Both the position numbers and the translations under genes were made by a program. From NCBI GenBank assembly GCA_000711775.1, contig ARYC01018606.1, positions 25,596-89,595 of the forward strand: 64,000 bases of DNA, written 5' to 3'. The stretch is from Oxytricha trifallax (Eukaryota > Ciliophora > Spirotrichea > Sporadotrichida > Oxytrichidae). Positions 56,801-64,000 of this stretch are shown piece by piece (within the stretch, counting starts at the first letter, position 1; the number at the start of each line of letters is the position of its first letter). The notes beneath the pieces are model-generated. The model had not been told where the DNA came from. It did no database searches and worked only from the letters and a program-made list of their open reading frames with translations.

Positions 56801-57517
56801 ATCACTTATATTCAATCATTGTTTTTACCCATTTTCTTTTGCATATTTTAATTTATAAATGTGTAATTAAATTTACATCTAATAAAATAATGAAAATTTA
56901 TTTTTTTTTAAAGTTTTATAATTTCCTGATATTATGTATTTTATTAATAATATAATTTAGGTTTGTGTGTGTGCAAAGATATGCTTTTGTTAGAATCTAT
57001 TGTTTTACTATTTTTAGTTAATTATTCCCTTTAAAAATTTTATTTTTGTTGAAGAACTTTGTTACATTAATATTTTAAAATTACGTTTAATTAAGCTTTT
57101 TGACAGTTAATAAAAAGACTGAATAATATATTTAATGTTCAGGGGATTCAATAGTTTCAATTCTTATTCTGAAGATTAGTTTTTGTTCCTTAGTGTCTTG
57201 TAGCTTTAAATTAAAGGGAATGACATATCAGTGGTGACAGCATTAACAAAATACAAATTCCGTGTTTAAAAATTATAATACCATATATATTATTTATTTT
57301 AATTAAACTAACTAAATTCAACACTCAGAGCAAGGGATTGGATCTTAATAAACTTTTTGAAGAATAGGAATTTACTCAAATCTCCATTTTTGGGTAATGA
57401 TCATAATTTTATTTGCAGATTTCATTGTACTTTTATTTTTTCTCTCTGATATTTAGCTTTATATTTTAACATACAAAATTTAATGTAAACGTAAAAATCA
57501 TCAATTCTCAAAATAAT
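53845..57517. other. Gene-poor AT-rich DNA
   Basis: No coding segment, RNA gene or clear repeat recognised over about 3.7 kb. Confidence 0.6.
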
Positions 57518-58731
57518 CAAAACCCCAAAACCCCAAAACCCCTTTATGAGTTTTATAAGTATTTTGATTGATGAGGGTAATGTTGGTTTTTTTTTGATTA
57601 ATTTCATTTTTTATGCTAGATTCAATGCAATTTATTGTTTTAAGATGGAGTTTTTTTATATTATTTTAGAATTTATTATCTCCACATCTATATAAATGTT
57701 ATGTAGATATTAATAAACAAAAAAAATTTTAATGAAATTGCATTTTTTGTTTAATTTACTTATTTAACTAAAATATATATATTTTATGAAAACTAATTCA
57801 TATAATTACTTTAGACTCAATTTTTTGAATTGCTTTGGTACCAATAAAGAACAAATCAGTTTGGTACTGGTATCAATTAGGTCTTAAACCATTTTTGTAC
57901 TTTTGCATTAAAATCTCATTAGATTAAAACGAGGCTAATTAAGTTTTGGTAATAATAAATTGGTACCAATTAAAATTAAGCTAATTTAGTACCGGAACTA
58001 TTTGAATTTAAAGACATTTAGTACTAATTTAAGGAATTTTATTGTTTTAAATGGAAATCCATCTCTGAAACTTGTTAGAGTTTTCACTCACTTTCTCCAT
58101 TTCTCTTTTACAAGGTTGACCTCCTATAAGAAACCCATATTTAAAAAGTGTCTAAAAATTTACATAAGTTATAAATACAAAATTTTAAGATTGATATCCA
58201 TCTATAACAATTCAGGAACTTAAACATTACATGACTGTTGATATAAATCACCTTAAAATCATTCATTTTATGCTTATTTTTAATTTATATTTTACTTATG
58301 TTACCAAACTTTTTGAATTTGAAGAAAATATGATAATTAAGAACGGAACCTATAAGAAATAAAAGTGTTGAATTGATTTTGAAAATAATTTTTTATAAAA
58401 ACTTCATAAACTATTTGAGCATAAATGCCAATTTTATAAAAAGATGCAATCATCAAATTTCATAAAAATGATGAGTAAAAGTAAAACTTATGAAAAAAAT
58501 GTAAAATAGAAATTAATTTCACGCAACCTTATCATTTTCATTTAAAAATTAAAAATACTTATAATAATGAGATGATATAAGCAGAGGATAAAAAATTGAT
58601 TATATAAAACTTTCATGCTTTCATAAATCGAGTAAAAATGATGCTTCCTGACATAAATAAACCCTAATCCTCAACATTACCCTCATCAATCAAAACACAA
58701 ATAAAACTCATTAAGGGGTTTTAGAGTTTTA
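57518..58731. mobile_element. Internally deleted TBE (copy 4)
   Basis: The left end CAAAACCCCAAAACCCC carries a third C4A4 unit, and the right end is GGGGTTTTAGAGTTTTA. AAT flanks both sides (57515-57517, 58732-58734). At 1214 bp it keeps both termini and the divergent intergenic region (GTAC-type repeats at 57838-57990, GGTTGACCTCCTATAAGAAA at 58113-58132) but has lost all three ORFs. It could only be mobilised or excised in trans. Confidence 0.92.
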
Positions 58732-60290
58732 AATGCCGCGCCCTTGATTTTATTAGTGATCTGTCGGGGCCAAATTTCCAAGATCTAGTAAATTTTATAT
58801 TTTTATAATTAAATTGAAATTTCGATTTTGAGATTTAATTATTTAATTAAATTTATAAAATCTCCTTATTAATTATTTAAATTTATTATTCTCAGCTTCT
58901 CCAATTAAATTTTTCAAATGGAGGAGAGCCGTAAAATATTGTAATCATCTGACACCTTTGCATAGACTCCACTAGCTTAATATTTGCATTAATGTAAAGT
59001 ATATAATATTTTTGCTAGTTTTATATTTTTTAAAGTTATTAGCAATTATAATCACATCTAGACATTTGCCGAGTTCAACTCTATATTATCAATGTTTAAT
59101 CCTGAGTCATTCTTTAGTCTGATTACAGAGTCTTTATATTTTATGCATAAAAATAATATTAATAACAATGTTAGTGGATTCTCATTTTAAATCTACATCA
59201 TGTACGAATTTGTCAATTAACCTACTTGAGAGTATTTCATAAATTTAATAGATATTAATATAAAACTCACTAACTAATTAAAATTGTTATATTATGGGAT
59301 ATTCGGCTTATAGGCTCTCAAGATTTCCATATTCTGAGATACTTAAAAAATAAAATATTAATTTTTAATACAGGAAATATTTAGGCAATTATTTTTTACA
59401 AGAAGCTGCTAAAAATATAAATTTTAGTATAAAAAAAACTTCAGTTCTATCTCACAAAATTTTTTAGAAATCTACTTTTGTATTTTTATTAATCAAAGTA
59501 CTTCTGCTCCTAATTCTGGCATATAAAATATATATATATAATAGATTTTTATTTAAAAATTCAATACAAGTGCCTCAATTCATTTTAATCATTGACATCT
59601 TTGGATCATTGATTATTTTTATCAATTTAAGTTGTTGATTATCGATGTTAATGAAATGTCATCATTTTTAACCTTTTTTCAGCTTCCCAACAATTTTATA
59701 AAGATATTTAAATTGGAAATATAAACCATTATTAAGAAATATTGATTGATTATTAAATCATAAAACAATTTTAACCTAATTACCTAATATTTATAATTAA
59801 TTTTAAATTAATTTATCTTTGTCACGCGAAATTGTTACTGCAAAGTATCAATATCTGTGCGATTTCAAAATGTTAGATTTTTAATTTACGTAAATCCAGG
59901 AAGAAACCCTATTTTTTAGTTATTTACTGAGCTACCCAGTCTTAAAAATTAAATAAATATATATTTATTTATATGTCGTATTCTTATTAATTTTATCGTT
60001 TATGGATTTAAAATACAGATGGATCTTATATTAGCAAACATCATCAAATATTCACTATAGCCCACTGTCCGCGTTAAATATATTATTATTTTCATTTTAT
60101 TATTATAAAATTTATTGGGGTAATATATTATTATAAAATTGATACTCTGTTGCATTAAAATGTGAGAGTTTATTTAATTTATAATATCCTTTAATTTATT
60201 TACATATTACTAATAGCAAAATAAGCAAGATTAATTTGGATTTTATTTATACATTTCCCCACATATAGATTATTATATATTAATTCAAAT
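58732..60290. other. Gene-poor AT-rich DNA
   Basis: Nothing coding supported. Confidence 0.5.
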
Positions 60291-60317
60291 TAATTGAATT
60301 GTCAGATTTATTTTGAC

Positions 60318-60479
60318 AAAATGCGATGTGGTGACAACTGCAGAAATATTATTATAATTAGCAAAATGGAGAGAACATTCGACGACTTGAGCATGGACAC
60401 TAAAAGATTTGAAAAAATATTCGAGAAAAAAGAAAAATATGTTAGAAAAATAGTAGCAACACAAAAAAATATTTGCTAA
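60318..60479 (+). CDS. Possible small ORF, uncertain
   Basis: ATG 60318 opens M-R-C-G-D-N-C-R-N-I and a Lys/Glu-rich helix with no TAA, TAG or TGA for about 50 codons, then TAA (Gln in this code) and TGA about 7 codons later. Base composition is richer than its surroundings. It could be one MDS of an unseen gene. No domain. Confidence 0.25.
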   Translation, partial: KMRCGDNCRNIIIISKMERTFDDLSMDTKRFEKIFEKKEKYVRKIVATQKNIC

Positions 60480-61798
60480 CCAATAATTTGTGTCACATGA
60501 AATTTACCAGTCATAATATTAGAAAAATGATATTATTTTATTATTATTTAATAGTTTACTAACTCAAAGATCACAATGCAACAAATATTTTAATAAGAGT
60601 ATAGAGAACCTAATAAACATCTAAAATCCCTCAATTTTAGTAGCAATAAATAAGAATATTCAAAATTTAATGCATCGTTTCTAAATCTAAGTGGGCGACT
60701 AAAGCAACATATGACTGGGAATATTATAGTAATAATGTTATTTATAAAAATATAACAAAAATATTCATATATATATAAAAGTTAACATAAATTCATTTAC
60801 ATCAGTGATTAATATGTGATCAAAATGATATTTAAATCATTAGAGGAAATTATATTTTTATTTGGAAATTTATTACATTTCTAAAATATACTTTGGGATT
60901 TAGAAGCTGAATAGAAAAATTTATCGGGAAGTTGGAGTGAAGTATTCGACCAGTTTTATAATAATATTGATTCGAGCTAAAAATAGAAAAGTCCTTTGTA
61001 TAATAGAGGCAAAATACAATTCAATAATCCATGAGCCCAAGACCAAATTTTCTTCATAATTATCACTTTCAACATTAAATGAGACGAAATGAGTAATTAC
61101 TGGTCAATAAATTGTAAAGAAAAATATAAATCATATTATCATAATTTATTTACGATTTAAATTGATGCATGCAAAAAAATTTGGAATTTAAACTCCTAAT
61201 ACAAAAACTCAGGGAAACAAAAGAAAATTTGAATGTAATTTGGACTAGAAGATAAAATCAATAATTTGAAATGATTAAACAATTCGAAGGAAATAAATAT
61301 GTTATAGCACAACGAGACACTTATAAGTTACATTTATAAATATATTTTATATAATTTGGGACAAATAATATACTAAAATAATTACATTGAACTTGACATC
61401 AAAAAAAGAAAATAATCAAGAAATAAATGCTTTAGAACCAGCACTTTATATAATATTATAATGTAGACAAAATATATATGCTTAAATTTCAATTATTTAA
61501 CACTCATCTCAAGATAAGATAAAACTCAAATAAAGCCATGGACAAAAGTTAATTTATATCAGAAAAAGTTTAATAATATAAAAATCAAATTAATTTTGGT
61601 TTTTATATAAATTTAAGAGATATTAGTATATTAATTACAGTTTAGTTATTTTATATTTAATTAGATGTAATATAAAGAAAAATCTTTGTCAAATGAAGTT
61701 TATTTAAATTTAGCTAAATATACTTCTACTATTTAAACTCGTAACATTGCATTTTTCATGATTAGTTGATTGAAAATATAAACAAACAGAAATTTACA
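60480..61798. other. Gene-poor AT-rich DNA
   Basis: Nothing coding supported. Confidence 0.5.
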
Positions 61799-62388
61799 AT
61801 TAAAATTTATAATTATGAACAAACCCCCTCCCCCACTTTATGAATTTAAATTATTTATCCACTTCTAACCCTTGATTAGTTTTTGAATTAAAAAAGATTT
61901 TTTGTGCTGAAGCTGATTTTTTTACTAATAGTGGAGACATAATTATAATATATTTTATCATTATATTTTGTTTGAGTTTTTATTTCCTTATTCAGATTCA
62001 TTTTATTGGATAATTATTTATTTTTTATAGTAAATCTTTCATTCATATTTAATGAAAGATAAAATGCTGATTTAATTTAAAAAATGATTATTCAAAAAAT
62101 TCCTTACTAAAAAATAAACTGATTAAAATTAAATATAAATGAAGGATTTATTATGGAAAATAAATAATTATCCAATAAAATGAATGTGAATTAATGAATA
62201 AAAATCTCGAATAAATTAATAATGTTTGTAATATAAATCTATTAAAAATTTTTTACCATTATTAGTAAAAACAGCTTCAGCGCTAAAATTTATTTTTAAT
62301 TCAAAATTTACTTAATTGTTAGAAGCGGATAAATAATTTAAATTCATAAACTGACGGGATGGGTTTGTTCATTTTTATAAATTTTAAT
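61799..62388. repeat. 590-bp imperfect inverted repeat (foldback)
   Basis: The outer arms ATTAAAATTTATAATTATGAACAAACCCC and its complement (GGGTTTGTTCATTTTTATAAATTTTAAT) begin a palindrome running inward through TTATGAATTTAAATTATTTATCC and AGCTGAAGC-type blocks to a centre near 62090. Arms are about 280 bp and diverged. Non-coding; no clear target duplication. It ends about 195 bp before the start of the gene at 62584. Confidence 0.8.
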
Positions 62389-62583
62389 CAAAATGCCATT
62401 AAATTTTTATTCATATAATAATAGCTTATTTTAATGGTATGAAAGTTGCTTGTAAATATTATATAAAAAGAGAATTACTCTATATAATTTTCATTTTGCA
62501 TTGTAAAATCATACCTCTAACTATTTTAAAGCAAAAATTACCAAAAAATAATAATTAAATCATTAAAAATATTCACCCAAAAC

Positions 62584-63174
62584 ATGGAAAACAATCTAGA
62601 TGAAACCATTTTGTCTGACATCAGTTAAGACTATGTCGTCGCTACAACTGTAGCTTCAAGTGTTGCTTAAAATCAAGGCAATGACAATTAATTTATAATT
62701 CACTTTATTGTAACATTATTTGACAGAGACTCAGCACTTAAAATCTAAAAACTACAATAAGATAAATAAAAATGAATATATATTATTTCTAAAGCACACA
62801 ATGATTCTATTGATAACATATCATAGGTTTTTGATTACTTGAATCTATAAGGTAGGGAGGGCTCTGTTGAAGATTCCGCCAGTTTGTAAAGCTAGCCTCT
62901 GCCTTTGGATGACTATTCTATTGAATTTAACAACATGTACAATGAGTATGCCGAAGTAGATTAAGACCCCTTCGCTCACAATCAATATGATTATGATGGA
63001 ATCAACCCGTCTGAGTTTGGACTACCTTCACTCACTGATCAACAAAGCAATAATTACTCCACAAGTGATTAAGATGTCTTCTATGAAGAGCAGAAGGGTG
63101 AACACTTGGATCCTGACTTACTTTCACATGATTCTCATTTGGAATTGGACATCACACACTCTAATTTTATTTGA
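62584..63174 (+). CDS. Small acidic, Q/N/S-rich protein
   Basis: ATG 62584 gives M-E-N-N-L-D-E-T-I-L-S-D-I-S. Segment 1 (to about 62690) joins via an ATT pointer to a short segment (about 62719-62756; L-T-E-T-Q-H-L-K-S-K), then via TCTAAA to the main segment (62788-63174). The last is rich in Asp, Glu, Ser, Tyr and Gln, with S-Q-V-F-D-Y-L-N-L and D-D-Y-S-I-E-F-N-N-M-Y motifs, ending F-I-TGA 63172-63174. Roughly 170 residues, strongly acidic, probably disordered. It resembles acidic activation or adaptor proteins in composition only. No family recognised. Confidence 0.7.
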
Positions 63175-64000
63175 TAAAATATATCATAATTGTATAAATA
63201 TAATTCAGATTCTAGAGTTGAAGTATGTGATGAGTGCCTTAAGCTTGGCAGTCTTTTTTATAATAAATGCATTTTTATATCTATTGTAAATTAATGAGAA
63301 GAAAATAAATTAGATAGAATACTAGAAATAAAACTGAGTAGTACGATCATACATCATATAATTTTATTTTATTTCTAATTAAGAAGAAGTTTTTTACTAG
63401 AGAATAAGTATTTATAGGGGCATAATATTATTTGTGAGGTTTATGTCAATTACTCAATAGATGAAGTGTTAAATTTAGTTTCATGAAGAATAGAGCCTAC
63501 TACTTTAAGATTGATAGCTGGTTATTTAGATTTAGGGTATTTATCAATTCAATGCAACAAAAAAGTAATATTTGAAAAAAAGTACAGGTTAGTCACATTT
63601 TTTTTATTTTTATTAATTTAATATCTATTATAAATACATATTCGATGATTTTTTAATAAATTTAATTATATTATATTATTAAGTATATAATTAATCACTG
63701 ACCCCATATATGGAATTATTGACTTTTTGAAATGATATTTTGATGATAGAAAATAATATTGGATAAGCTGGGCAGAGTATGAAATATTGTGACTATTTTT
63801 TCATTAGATAATTTTACTATTAAATATATAGAAAATTTTCAAATACTAATTTTGAAAAAATAATTTTTAAGAAATGTCTCTGTGATTTATTAAGCAAAAA
63901 GTAAAATTATTTATAAATGCAAAAGTATTCTTAAATAATAAAAACAAAGTTATAGTATTTGTGATTTATTAATAATTAAAAAAGTAGTACTAGTGATATT
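63175..64000. other. AT-rich DNA to window end
   Basis: No feature supported. Confidence 0.5.

Noticed and set aside
57518-58731. 73-codon frame at 58002-58223 as a gene
   Set aside because: It lies in TBE4's retained non-coding region and has no homolog among the TBE ORFs.

Overview
This window reads as germline (micronuclear) DNA of a stichotrich/spirotrich ciliate of the Oxytricha trifallax type. Four observations support that. Open reading frames run through TAA and TAG (read as Gln) and end only at TGA. Conserved proteins are cut into segments (MDSs) by short AT-rich inserts (IESs) flanked by 2-10 bp direct repeats (pointers). Four elements start with C4A4 telomere-like repeats, carry AAT/ATT target duplications and encode the three genes of telomere-bearing-element (TBE) transposons. 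Non-coding DNA is extremely AT-rich. The species is inferred; a close relative (Tetmemena, Stylonychia) is possible.

Layout. 1-1575: 3' part of a Q/N-rich gene in five MDSs (+). 2510-2771: small foldback element with telomere-like ends. 3569-5030: partial membrane/extracellular protein (+). 5894-12775: cyclic-nucleotide-gated-type ion channel with a long tail (-), holding a 984 bp near-perfect palindrome. 12972-15177: small lipid-anchor-type protein (+), an orphan coiled-coil segment (-) and a Rab GTPase (+). 16038-17775: thioredoxin-like gene (-), next to an unexplained GC-rich island. 18636-23335: a short coding segment split by TBE copy 1. 23577-26429: tandem paralogous multi-spanning membrane proteins (+). 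26662: tRNA-Asn.

27815-40028 is a K+-dependent vacuolar H+-pyrophosphatase gene (-), split by about ten IESs, two spliceosomal introns and two 4 kb TBE transposons that sit inside codons. 41055-52700 holds four more minus-strand genes: a RING/B-box/TLDc protein, a coiled-coil protein, a WASH actin-nucleation factor and a kelch protein. From about 53 kb to 62.5 kb the DNA is gene-poor, with a decayed foldback element, an internally deleted TBE and a 590 bp inverted repeat. A small acidic/Q-rich gene lies at 62584-63174.

How the parts work together: the host genes become readable only after DNA elimination. Three TBE copies and one TA-flanked foldback element lie within host coding sequence, and removing the insert plus one target copy rejoins the reading frame (exactly for TBE3, TBE1 and the WASH insert; with one surplus base for TBE2). 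Transposon and IES are therefore the same object here. The TBE copies themselves carry further elements (a TA-flanked foldback in TBE1, a G9-ended element in TBE3) and disabling changes in their transposases.
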